Of a stretch of 13,973 bases of DNA, positions 7,372 through 13,733 are shown in pieces. The notes beneath the pieces were generated by a model that made no database searches, was not told the origin of the DNA, and worked only from the letters and a program-made list of their open reading frames with translations. This DNA is from Clostridia bacterium (GTDB lineage Bacteria; Bacillota; Clostridia; Oscillospirales; CAG-272), in assembly GCA_017395715.1 (NCBI GenBank), contig JAFQNZ010000026.1, positions 1 through 13,973 of the forward strand, given 5' to 3'. The position numbers were made by a program, and so were the translations under genes. Every line of letters begins with the position of its first letter. Position 1 is the first letter of the stretch.

Positions 7372-7400
7372 TTGAAAAGTTACCGTGTCTGTGCTATAAT
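7372..7400 (+). promoter_or_regulatory. Sigma-A promoter of the radical SAM-azlCD operon
   Basis: TTGAAA (7372-7377) and TATAAT (7395-7400) are 17 bases apart with TGC before the -10. The predicted start near 7407 lies downstream of the in-frame ATG at 7332, which supports the ATG at 7443 as the true start codon. Confidence 0.85.
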
Positions 7401-7442
7401 AAAAAGCGTGTGTTGCAGAGAAAAAGGAAAGGGAACGATAAT

Positions 7443-8282
7443 ATGGCATACTCACGGGTTTATGTAGAGATCACGAATATTTGCAATATGAGCTGTTCGT
7501 TTTGCCACGGGCACTCCCGTACCAAAGGCATGATGTCATACGAGGCGTTTCATGCTGTTTTAAAAGAGCTTGAGGGCAAGACCAAATACCTCTATTATCA
7601 TCTGATGGGCGAGCCGCTTCTTCATCCTGAGCTTCCTCGTTTTCTGAAAGCTGCCAAAGAACAAGGCTTTCATTCGATGATTACCACAAACGGTACGTTG
7701 CTTGACAGATGCGGTGATGTTATTTTGGAAGCAGGCGTACATAAGGTTAACATTTCGGTACACAGTCTGGAAGATGCTGACGGAAGTCGATTTTGCGAGT
7801 ACATGAAATATGTGTGTGACTTTGCCGAAAAAGCAGATCGATTGGGTGTAATCGTGGTGTTTCGACTGTGGAACAGCGGTTATGATGAAGGCTTGAATGA
7901 CCGCGTGACGCTATTCTTGAAGAATCGACTTGCAGGGGAATGGGCCGAAAACTCACGCGGAGTCAAAATCAGAAACAAGCTTTTCCTTGAATGGGGCGAC
8001 CGTTTTGTTTGGCCTGACAAAGAGGCTACCTTGTATAGCAATGATGTTTATTGCTACGGTATGCGCGATCATTTTGGAATCTTGTGCGATGGCACCGTTG
8101 TACCATGTTGTCTTGACAGTGATGGCGTGATTACACTTGGCAATCTGTTTGAAACACCGTTAGATGAGATTCTTTCTTCGCCGCGTGCGCAGGCGATAAA
8201 AAAAGGTTTTGAGTGCCGTACAGCCAGCGAAGAATTGTGCCGCCGATGCGGATACGCACAAAGGTGGTCGCTTGGCGACTGA
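7443..8282 (+). CDS. Radical SAM/SPASM-type enzyme of unknown substrate
   Basis: The enzyme is predicted to cleave S-adenosylmethionine through a [4Fe-4S] cluster to start radical chemistry. The 279-residue product has the cluster motif CNMSCSFC (Cys14, 18, 21) near the N-terminus, MGEPLLHP (55-62) as the GE motif that holds SAM, and TTNGTLL (81-87). The C-terminal part is SPASM-like with clustered cysteines at 204, 215, 222, 223, 258, 266 and 269, likely holding an extra cluster. The ATG at 7443 is preferred over an earlier in-frame ATG at 7332 because the promoter's start lies between them and AGGAAAGGG (7425-7433) precedes it. SPASM relatives modify peptides or proteins, but no candidate precursor peptide was seen nearby. 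azlC begins 29 bases after the stop, so the three genes look like one operon. Confidence 0.85.
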   Translation: MAYSRVYVEITNICNMSCSFCHGHSRTKGMMSYEAFHAVLKELEGKTKYLYYHLMGEPLLHPELPRFLKAAKEQGFHSMITTNGTLLDRCGDVILEAGVHKVNISVHSLEDADGSRFCEYMKYVCDFAEKADRLGVIVVFRLWNSGYDEGLNDRVTLFLKNRLAGEWAENSRGVKIRNKLFLEWGDRFVWPDKEATLYSNDVYCYGMRDHFGILCDGTVVPCCLDSDGVITLGNLFETPLDEILSSPRAQAIKKGFECRTASEELCRRCGYAQRWSLGD

Positions 8283-8311
8283 TCAAAGTATAAGTAAGGA
8301 AGTGAAACAGT

Positions 8312-9013
8312 ATGTCAGATTTTTCTCGGGGATTTCGTGCCGGCATACCGATTGGCATTGGGTATCTTTCGGTTTCTTTCACCTTTGGTATTATGGCTGT
8401 TTCTTATGGCTTTTCCTGGTGGCAGGCCGTTATCATTTCCATGCTGACATTAACTTCGGCAGGTCAGCTTGCAGGCATTACGGTGATGGTTCATCCCGGT
8501 CAGTATCTTGAAATGCTTCTTTCACAGCTGACGATCAACATTCGATATTCCTTTATGTCTGTTTCTTTGTCACAAAAAGTCTCATCGGCTTTTTCGGGTC
8601 TGAAGCGATGGCTTCTTGCATTTTTCATGACTGATGAGATCTTTGCCGTGGCAAGTGCAGAAAAGACAGTTGAGCCCAAGTTCTTTTTGGGGCTTGCTGT
8701 TGCTCCGTATTTTGGATGGGCGCTCGGTACACTCGGCGGAAGTGTTCTCGGCAATGTTTTGCCTGAGGTCTTAATGAATTCTCTATGCCTTGCGATTTAC
8801 GGAATGTTTTTGGCTATCATTGCGCCAAAGGCAAGAGCATCACGTGCCATTTTGATGGTAATTGGTGTTGCGATCTTACTCCACATTCTTTTGTGCTATC
8901 TTCCGTTTTTCAAGACTATTTCTCCCGGTATTGCCGTTAGTGTATCTGCTGTTCTGGCGGCACTTCTTGGTGCTTGGCTGTTTCCGCATGAGGAAGAGGA
9001 GGACGAGATATGA
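8312..9013 (+). CDS. azlC: AzlC family branched-chain amino acid export protein, large subunit
   Basis: This is the large membrane subunit of an AzlC-AzlD (YgaZH, BrnFE) exporter, known for efflux of branched-chain amino acids and, in some species, methionine or 4-azaleucine. The 233 residues are hydrophobic with about six or seven spans and carry the family's N-terminal FRAGIPIGIGYLSVSFTFG (7-25) and the LTSAGQLAGI segment (about 47-56). AAGGA (8296-8300) lies 11 bases before the ATG. The gene follows the radical SAM gene closely and overlaps azlD by ATGA, so both subunits are translationally coupled. No Lrp-type regulator is adjacent. The substrate is assigned by family only. Confidence 0.9.
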   Translation: MSDFSRGFRAGIPIGIGYLSVSFTFGIMAVSYGFSWWQAVIISMLTLTSAGQLAGITVMVHPGQYLEMLLSQLTINIRYSFMSVSLSQKVSSAFSGLKRWLLAFFMTDEIFAVASAEKTVEPKFFLGLAVAPYFGWALGTLGGSVLGNVLPEVLMNSLCLAIYGMFLAIIAPKARASRAILMVIGVAILLHILLCYLPFFKTISPGIAVSVSAVLAALLGAWLFPHEEEEDEI

Positions 9014-9324
9014 AAGAGTTCTTCATTTATCTTGCCATTCTTGTCGGTTCGACCTATCTTGTGCGAGCGCTTCCGTTTGCTTTGATGCGGAAGAAGATTA
9101 CCAATCGTTTTATTCGATCGTTTCTTTATTATATTCCATATACCGTTCTTGCCGCGATGACATTTCCCGGTGCTATTTTCGCAACCGGTAATATCGTAGC
9201 CGCTTCGGCAGGACTTGCGGCAGGTGGCATTTTGGCATTGCAAGGGAAGGGTTTGACACTTGTGGCTTTTGTCAGCTGTTTGGTTTCTCTGATCCTTGAT
9301 CTTGTTATGATCTATGCAATCTGA
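9010..9324 (+). CDS. azlD: AzlD family branched-chain amino acid export protein, small subunit
   Basis: This is the small partner of AzlC. The 104 residues have about four membrane spans and the family landmarks YLVRALPFAL (16-25) and FIRSFLYYIPYTVLAAMTFP (about 34-53). Length is typical. The start codon overlaps the azlC stop in an ATGA junction, the usual arrangement for this pair. No convincing terminator follows, so some transcripts may run into the zinc-ribbon gene, which also has a promoter of its own. Confidence 0.9.
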   Translation: MKEFFIYLAILVGSTYLVRALPFALMRKKITNRFIRSFLYYIPYTVLAAMTFPGAIFATGNIVAASAGLAAGGILALQGKGLTLVAFVSCLVSLILDLVMIYAI

Positions 9325-9342
9325 TTTTATATGATGGCAATC

Positions 9343-9371
9343 TTGACTTTTTCGCGCAATTATGATAAAAT
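9343..9371 (+). promoter_or_regulatory. Sigma-A promoter of the zinc-ribbon/DUF2752 pair
   Basis: TTGACT (9343-9348) and TAAAAT (9366-9371) are spaced 17 bases, with TGA before the -10. AGGAGG (9386-9391) sits 7 bases before the ATG at 9399, giving a leader of about 21 bases. Confidence 0.75.
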
Positions 9372-9398
9372 GTGGTAAATTCTTTAGGAGGATTTTTT

Positions 9399-9875
9399 AT
9401 GAAATGTATTCATTGCGGTCTGGAGTTAATTTCCGGCGCTAAATTTTGCAATCATTGCGGTCAACCTGTGAAGATCGAAGAGCCTCAAGCGCAAGCTCAG
9501 CCTCAACCCCAGCCTCAAAGTAACGAACAGACGGAGTATCAAGCTCCTCAGGGTAATTTTAATCCCTACTATACACCCGGATTTAACGGTGCTATGCCTC
9601 CTCAGCCTCCTCTTCCTGCGTTCGGTATGGGTATTGCAGGCATGATTCTCGGTATTGTCTCTTTGGTTATTTTCTGTGCATGGTATCTTGCTATTCCTTG
9701 CGCTGTTACCGGTCTTGTTTTGAGTGTTCTTTCCATGAATAAAGCCAAAGCGATCGGTAGAAAAAACAACATGGCGCTTGCCGGTTTTATTTGTTCTATT
9801 GTTGCATTATCCTTGGCACTTTTGACTGGCATTCTCGTTTTGGCTGATTTACTTACTGTAACATTTTATTACTGA
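9399..9875 (+). CDS. Zinc-ribbon and DUF4190 membrane protein
   Basis: Function is unknown. The 158 residues comprise an N-terminal zinc ribbon with CIHC (3-6) and CNHC (17-20), a Gln/Pro-rich linker (about 25-72) and two hydrophobic hairpin segments (about 75-110 and 125-152) typical of DUF4190 proteins. The ribbon and linker should be cytoplasmic, since the protein has no signal peptide. The start at 9399 rather than an in-frame GTG at 9372 follows from the ideal AGGAGG and from the promoter, whose -10 ends at 9371. The stop overlaps the next gene's start (ATGA), linking it to the DUF2752 gene. Zinc-ribbon/DUF4190 proteins are common in clostridia and are thought to be envelope-related, without a defined role. 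Confidence 0.8.
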   Translation: MKCIHCGLELISGAKFCNHCGQPVKIEEPQAQAQPQPQPQSNEQTEYQAPQGNFNPYYTPGFNGAMPPQPPLPAFGMGIAGMILGIVSLVIFCAWYLAIPCAVTGLVLSVLSMNKAKAIGRKNNMALAGFICSIVALSLALLTGILVLADLLTVTFYY

Positions 9876-10264
9876 TGTCCCGTCAGAAAAAAATAGGAAT
9901 TCTTTTCCTGTGTGACCTTTTATTGCTTTCGCTTGGTTTGGTGATTCGTCCGATTGCTTCGGCTATGATCACATATCTGCCTGACTGCGTTTGGGGCGAA
10001 AATGCAATACTTTGTCCGAGTTGCGGTGCAACTCGCTGTGTTCAAGCGCTTGTTTCCTTTCAGTTTTCTTGGGCCTTTTCATTGAATCCTTTTTTCTTTC
10101 TGTTAATGTTTTTTCTGTTGTTTCTTTGGCTCGTGGTACACCTTGAAGTTTTGTTTCAACTGCCGCTTGCTGAAAAAACAAGAAAATTGTTTGCAAACGG
10201 AAAGACGGTGATCATCCTTGTTTTTCTTTGGGTTGCATTTGGCGTTATAAGAAATCTTTTATAA
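9875..10264 (+). CDS. DUF2752 membrane protein
   Basis: Function is unknown. The 129 residues form about three membrane helices, with the DUF2752 hallmark CPSCGATR (47-54) between the first and second. A double Cys in such a motif could bind metal or be redox-active, but this has not been established to my knowledge. Its ATG shares an A with the TGA of the zinc-ribbon gene, so translation is coupled. DUF2752 proteins often sit next to DUF4190 or zinc-ribbon membrane proteins in Bacillota, which matches this arrangement. A strong terminator follows the TAA. Confidence 0.82.
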   Translation: MSRQKKIGILFLCDLLLLSLGLVIRPIASAMITYLPDCVWGENAILCPSCGATRCVQALVSFQFSWAFSLNPFFFLLMFFLLFLWLVVHLEVLFQLPLAEKTRKLFANGKTVIILVFLWVAFGVIRNLL

Positions 10265-10266
10265 TC

Positions 10267-10299
10267 AAAAAAGAGATAGTTGAAGCTATCTCTTTTTTT
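10267..10299 (+). terminator. Terminator after the DUF2752 gene
   Basis: An A-run and GAGATAG (10273-10279) pair with CTATCTC (10286-10292) and a run of seven Ts around a TTGAAG loop. No promoter is visible in the 41 bases between this hairpin and pnuC. Confidence 0.88.
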
Positions 10300-10340
10300 G
10301 GGGCATTCCTCAAATGTGATTTTGTTGAAGGGAGTTTCTT

Positions 10341-11036
10341 GTGAAAAAACATAATCCGTTTTCTTTATTAAACAGCTTTGAATGGGGACTTTGGATTTCA
10401 TCTTTGGTTACCGTAGCGCTCTGTTTCTTGCTTGTTCCCGAAAAAGACACACTATCTTTACTTGCATCAGTGATAGGAGTAACCGCGCTTGTGTTTTTGG
10501 CAAAAGGGCATATTTTAGGACAATTCTTGATCATTGTGTTTTCCATTCTTTACGGAATCATTTCCTACTGTTTTGCTTATTACGGTGAAATGATAACCTA
10601 TGTCGGAATGTCCATGCCGATGGCAATCCTTTCAACGGTTTCCTGGATCAGAAACACATATAGTAATACACACGAAGTCAAGGTCGGCTTGGTTTCGAAA
10701 AAAAGAGTTTGCATTTTATTTTTACTTTGTGTACCGGTAACAGTAATATTCTATTTCCTTTTGCGCTTTTTGGGAACGCAGAATTTAGTGTTCAGCACGC
10801 TCTCTGTGGCAACAAGCTTTCTTGCGGCATCACTTACATTCTTGCGAAGCTCTTATTACGCTCTTGGTTACGCAGTTAACGATGTAATACTGATCGTGTT
10901 GTGGGTCTTGGCGTCAATTCAGGATATTTCCTATCTTCCTATGATTGTTTGTTTTATGGTTTTTCTGTTAAACGATCTTTACGGTTTTTGGAGTTGGCAA
11001 AAACGAAAGATAAGTCAGAATCGGGAAATGGGGTAG
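10341..11036 (+). CDS. pnuC: PnuC family nicotinamide riboside-type transporter
   Basis: This is a predicted membrane facilitator for nicotinamide riboside or a related vitamin precursor (the PnuC/PnuT/PnuX family also carries thiamine and riboflavin). The 231 residues have about seven spans. PnuC-typical landmarks are the LLASVIGVTALVFLAKG stretch (40-56), YGEMITYVG (81-89), and two Asn-Asp pairs: AVNDVILIVLWVLA (178-191) and LLNDLYGFWSWQK (209-221). The start is GTG, fixed by AAGGGAG (10328-10334) six bases before it. No NAD-II, TPP or FMN riboswitch fits in the 41 bases after the upstream terminator, so the substrate is not indicated by regulation. The gene ends with TAG, the only amber stop in the window, and the LRR gene begins 6 bases later in the same frame. 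Confidence 0.85.
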   Translation: MKKHNPFSLLNSFEWGLWISSLVTVALCFLLVPEKDTLSLLASVIGVTALVFLAKGHILGQFLIIVFSILYGIISYCFAYYGEMITYVGMSMPMAILSTVSWIRNTYSNTHEVKVGLVSKKRVCILFLLCVPVTVIFYFLLRFLGTQNLVFSTLSVATSFLAASLTFLRSSYYALGYAVNDVILIVLWVLASIQDISYLPMIVCFMVFLLNDLYGFWSWQKRKISQNREMG

Positions 11037-11042
11037 TATGTT

Positions 11043-11681
11043 ATGTGTACGAAGATGATGTCACAAAACTCTTCGCATATTTTGAAAGCGCGAGATATAC
11101 CGAACCGCTTGATGACCAAGGCTGATATTGCAGAAGGCATTGCCGTTCTTGACGAATCGGTATTTCAAGATTGCACGAATCTTTGCGAAGTAATATTTCC
11201 GGAAAGTCTTCGGCGAATCAGACAGTATGCTTTTTGTTCTTGTATAGCTTTACAAGAGATTGTGATTCCGCAAACGGTTGAAAATATGGGTGGGGGTCTT
11301 TTCTACGGATGTTCGTCACTGAAAGCTGTGGTATTGCCTGAACAAACAGCCAAGATCGGAAGCCGTTTTTTCTACGGTTGTTCCTCTTTAACCGATTTTT
11401 CCATGCCAGCTGTTAAAGAAATACACATGGAAGCTTTTGCATTTTGCAAAAGTATTGAAACAGTCATCTTGCCCGAAGGATTGACAAGAATTGGTAAAAG
11501 GGCGTTTTACAACGCCAAGAGTCTTCGTGAAGTTGTGATTCCGCCTTCGGTAACAAGAATTGAAGAAGAAGCGTTTTTCGGCTGTGAAGCGTTAACACGT
11601 GTTACGATTCCCAATTGTTTTGCTACACAGATACAGTTCATTTTTGGGAGAGTTTCTTTTGATCAACTTATTTTTACATAA
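11043..11681 (+). CDS. Small cytoplasmic leucine-rich-repeat protein
   Basis: The 212-residue protein is made almost entirely of LRR_5-type repeats. Phenylalanine anchors at 41, 64, 87, 110, 132, 155 and 178 mark seven units spaced 23, 23, 23, 22, 23 and 23. Unlike the LRR gene at the left edge it has no signal peptide, no Thr-rich linker and no visible anchor, so it should be intracellular; a partner or function is unknown. The codons and repeats are more diverged than in the left-edge gene, so the two are not recent duplicates. A GGGG (11030-11033) precedes the ATG by 9 bases; the ATG at 11055 is a possible alternative. It lies 6 bases after pnuC and is probably co-expressed with it. A strong terminator overlaps its stop codon. 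Confidence 0.8.
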   Translation: MCTKMMSQNSSHILKARDIPNRLMTKADIAEGIAVLDESVFQDCTNLCEVIFPESLRRIRQYAFCSCIALQEIVIPQTVENMGGGLFYGCSSLKAVVLPEQTAKIGSRFFYGCSSLTDFSMPAVKEIHMEAFAFCKSIETVILPEGLTRIGKRAFYNAKSLREVVIPPSVTRIEEEAFFGCEALTRVTIPNCFATQIQFIFGRVSFDQLIFT

Positions 11682-11710
11682 AAAACGGACAGTTTTTCTG
11701 TCCGTTTTTT
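11680..11710. terminator. Bidirectional terminator between LRR gene and antiporter gene
   Basis: AAAAAACGGACAG (11680-11692) and CTGTCCGTTTTTT (11698-11710) form a 13-base-pair stem with a TTTTT loop. It serves the plus-strand LRR gene and the minus-strand antiporter, whose stop is at 11714. Confidence 0.92.
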
Positions 11711-11713
11711 GTG

Positions 11714-13036
11714 TTATTTGGTTTGATTTTGTTGGGAGAGCGCTTTTTTCGCTTCCATTTCTTTGCGGATCTCTTCGCGGGCGCTCACCTTGCCTTCGGG
11801 CTGGATTTCACCTGCTTTGGTGAGCGATATTTTGGTGAGGAGCGGGCCGATCAGTTCATAGATCAACACGCCGAAGAGTGTGATATTGGCAACAATGATA
11901 CCGACTTCACCTAGTGCCTGTGCCTTGAGCGCCATGCCGAGTGCAACACCTGCCTGCGGCAGAAGGGTGATGCCGAGATATTTTCGGATATTGCTATCGC
12001 AATGTACTGAGGCAGAACTGACGCGCGCACCGAAGTATTTACCAAAGGAGCGGCAAATAATGTAAGCAATACCGATTAAAATGATAACGTAATCTTGGAA
12101 GATGGAAAACTCGAGTTCGGCACCGCTGATGACAAAGAAGAGGATAAAGAGTGGTGCGGTCCACCTGTCAATACGGTCCATAAGCTCTTCGGAGAAGTCA
12201 CAGACGTTGCAAAAGACAGTTCCGAGCATCATGCAGACAAGAAGAGTCGAGAAGGAGATGTGGATGCCGCCAAATACGGGAACTTCAAAACTAAGCATGG
12301 AAAGTGCAACTGTCAGCAAAACAAATGTAACCGACATGGCAAGGCGCTTGGAACGGGAATGGAAGAATTTTTCGAAGAAGGAGAAGAGAAGACCCATGAC
12401 AAAACCGAGAAGAACAGAGAAGACAACTTCGAGGATCGGCTCGAGAATCATGGAAATCAAGTCAAAAGAGTTGTTGATCATTGCTTTGGCAATACCGAAG
12501 GAGACGGCAAACAAAACAAGACCGACTGCATCGTCGAGTGCGACGATAGGGAGAAGAATGTCAGTAAGCGGTCCTTTGGCTTTATATTGTTTCACAACCA
12601 TGAGTGTTGCAGCGGGCGCAGTAGCGGAAGCAATAGCACCAAGGATGATAGCAGCGGGGAGAGGGAATTTATCGGGAATCAGGAAATGCAGTCCAATCAG
12701 ACAAGCATCAACCAAAAGGGTGGTAAATACAGCTTGGAAAATACCGATAACAGTTGCCTGTTTACCGGTTTTCTTCAGCTGAGAAAGACGGAATTCGTTA
12801 CCGATGGAGAAAGCGATAAAACCAAGAGCAATATCGGACAAAAGAGAATATGTATGGATTTCATCCATACTGGTAAAACCAAGTCCACTGATACCCAAAC
12901 GACCGATTAAATACGGTCCGATAATGATACCTGCTACAAGATATGCTGTGACGGCGGGCAGTTGCATAACTTTTGCTAAGCGTGAAAGCATAAGTCCCGC
13001 AAAAAGAGCAACTGATAAAACAAGAAGCGTTTCCAT
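11714..13036 (-). CDS. CPA2-family cation/proton antiporter
   Basis: This is a predicted monovalent cation/proton antiporter of the Na/H exchanger fold. The 440 residues have about 12 spans. Key parts are the N-terminal LPAVTAYLVAGIIIGPYLIG (26-45), the unwound-helix segment SATAPAATLMV (137-147) and the ion-site pair LDDAVG (167-172; Asp168 and Asp169). The DD pair is the arrangement of NapA/NhaA-type electrogenic antiporters, as opposed to the ND of CPA1 or QD of KefB. There is no TrkA-N/RCK regulatory domain; the C-terminal tail (about 405-440) is short and charged. The ATG follows GGAGG (complement of 13043-13047). The gene has its own promoter and a shared terminator, so it is monocistronic. 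Whether it moves Na+ or K+ cannot be told from sequence. Confidence 0.88.
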   Translation of the reverse strand: METLLVLSVALFAGLMLSRLAKVMQLPAVTAYLVAGIIIGPYLIGRLGISGLGFTSMDEIHTYSLLSDIALGFIAFSIGNEFRLSQLKKTGKQATVIGIFQAVFTTLLVDACLIGLHFLIPDKFPLPAAIILGAIASATAPAATLMVVKQYKAKGPLTDILLPIVALDDAVGLVLFAVSFGIAKAMINNSFDLISMILEPILEVVFSVLLGFVMGLLFSFFEKFFHSRSKRLAMSVTFVLLTVALSMLSFEVPVFGGIHISFSTLLVCMMLGTVFCNVCDFSEELMDRIDRWTAPLFILFFVISGAELEFSIFQDYVIILIGIAYIICRSFGKYFGARVSSASVHCDSNIRKYLGITLLPQAGVALGMALKAQALGEVGIIVANITLFGVLIYELIGPLLTKISLTKAGEIQPEGKVSAREEIRKEMEAKKALSQQNQTK

Positions 13037-13080
13037 GAAATACCTCCGAATATGTATCGAAATTTAACGCCAATACAAAC

Positions 13081-13109
13081 AGTATAGCACTTTCGATTTA
13101 TGAAGTCAA
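13081..13109 (-). promoter_or_regulatory. Sigma-A promoter of the antiporter gene
   Basis: On the minus strand, TTGACT (complement of 13104-13109) and TATACT (complement of 13081-13086) are 17 bases apart with TGC before the -10. The rest of the gap up to the terminator at 13174 is A/T-rich with no recognised feature. Confidence 0.8.
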
Positions 13110-13173
13110 TGCCATAATCGGGGATTTTTTACAACAAAATAAAACATATTTTGTGTGATTTGACAGAAATAAG

Positions 13174-13208
13174 AAAACGGAGTTTCGGTAAAAAAGAAAC
13201 TCCGTTTT
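13174..13208 (-). terminator. Terminator of the thioredoxin-rhodanese pair
   Basis: AAAACGGAGTTTC (13174-13186) pairs with GAAACTCCGTTTT (13196-13208) around a 9-base loop. On the minus strand it begins 3 bases after the rhodanese stop and is followed by a broken T-run. Confidence 0.85.
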
Positions 13209-13211
13209 GTT

Positions 13212-13727
13212 TCATTTTGTTATATCGTATGGCCAATCGAGAATACCGCCAAAATCATACACATGAACATAACCAAGAGAGAGAAGCTTTTCAGCCGCTT
13301 CGGCAGAGCGTCGACCTGATCGGCAGTAGATCAAAATAACTGCATTTTTATCGGGAAGCATCGTGGCAGCCTCGGTCAGAATGGTTTCGTTGGGAACGAG
13401 GATTGCGCCCGGAATATGACCCTCTACAAATTCATCGCTGCGGCGTACATCGACAATGATGACGTTGCCTTGATCAATCATGGTTTTCGCTTCTTCGGGA
13501 TCGATTTTGTGAACGGTGGGGCGTTCTTGGGTAACGGGAGCAGTCGTAACAGGTGAGGAGGTGGAATCAACTGCTGATGTTTCTGCAGACGCGGTAACAG
13601 GAATCGTATCTGATGTTTGGGTTGAGGTAATTGTATCGGTGGTCTTGGTTGTTTCGGAAGAGCATGAAACGGCAAGCGTTGTTGCAAGCATAATCAATAT
13701 AAGCCCGAGCGTTAGTTTGTACTTCAT
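13212..13727 (-). CDS. Rhodanese-domain lipoprotein
   Basis: This is a predicted extracytoplasmic, lipid-anchored sulfurtransferase-fold protein. The 171 residues begin with a signal peptide and lipobox LAVSC (Cys22), then a Thr/Ser-rich linker to about residue 68. A single rhodanese domain follows (about 73-171): IIVDVRRSDEFVEGHIPGA (90-108) and the active loop CRSGRR (135-140) with the persulfide-forming Cys135. The DVR...GHIPGA and CRSGRRS segments are intact, so activity is plausible; many single-domain rhodaneses have unknown acceptors. It starts 6 bases after the thioredoxin stop without a strong ribosome site, so translation is probably coupled to thioredoxin. Its PVTT-type linker resembles that of the SGNH lipoprotein. 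Confidence 0.87.
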   Translation of the reverse strand: MKYKLTLGLILIMLATTLAVSCSSETTKTTDTITSTQTSDTIPVTASAETSAVDSTSSPVTTAPVTQERPTVHKIDPEEAKTMIDQGNVIIVDVRRSDEFVEGHIPGAILVPNETILTEAATMLPDKNAVILIYCRSGRRSAEAAEKLLSLGYVHVYDFGGILDWPYDITK

Positions 13728-13733
13728 AGAGAA

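Noticed and set aside
7332..7442. Earlier in-frame ATG that would add 37 residues to the radical SAM protein
   Set aside because: It lies upstream of the predicted transcription start near 7407, its extension is basic and unlike the family, and a good ribosome site precedes 7443.
9372..9398. Earlier in-frame GTG that would add nine residues to the zinc-ribbon protein
   Set aside because: It falls directly after the -10 element, before the predicted transcription start, and AGGAGG points to 9399.
10300..10340. Possible riboswitch before pnuC
   Set aside because: Only about 41 bases remain after the terminator, with no recognisable conserved core of NAD-, TPP- or FMN-sensing RNAs.
12095..12910. 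Long plus-strand open frames (up to 271 codons) across the antiporter region
   Set aside because: They lie antisense to a clear CPA2 antiporter, have charged low-complexity content with no family resemblance, and no ribosome site.
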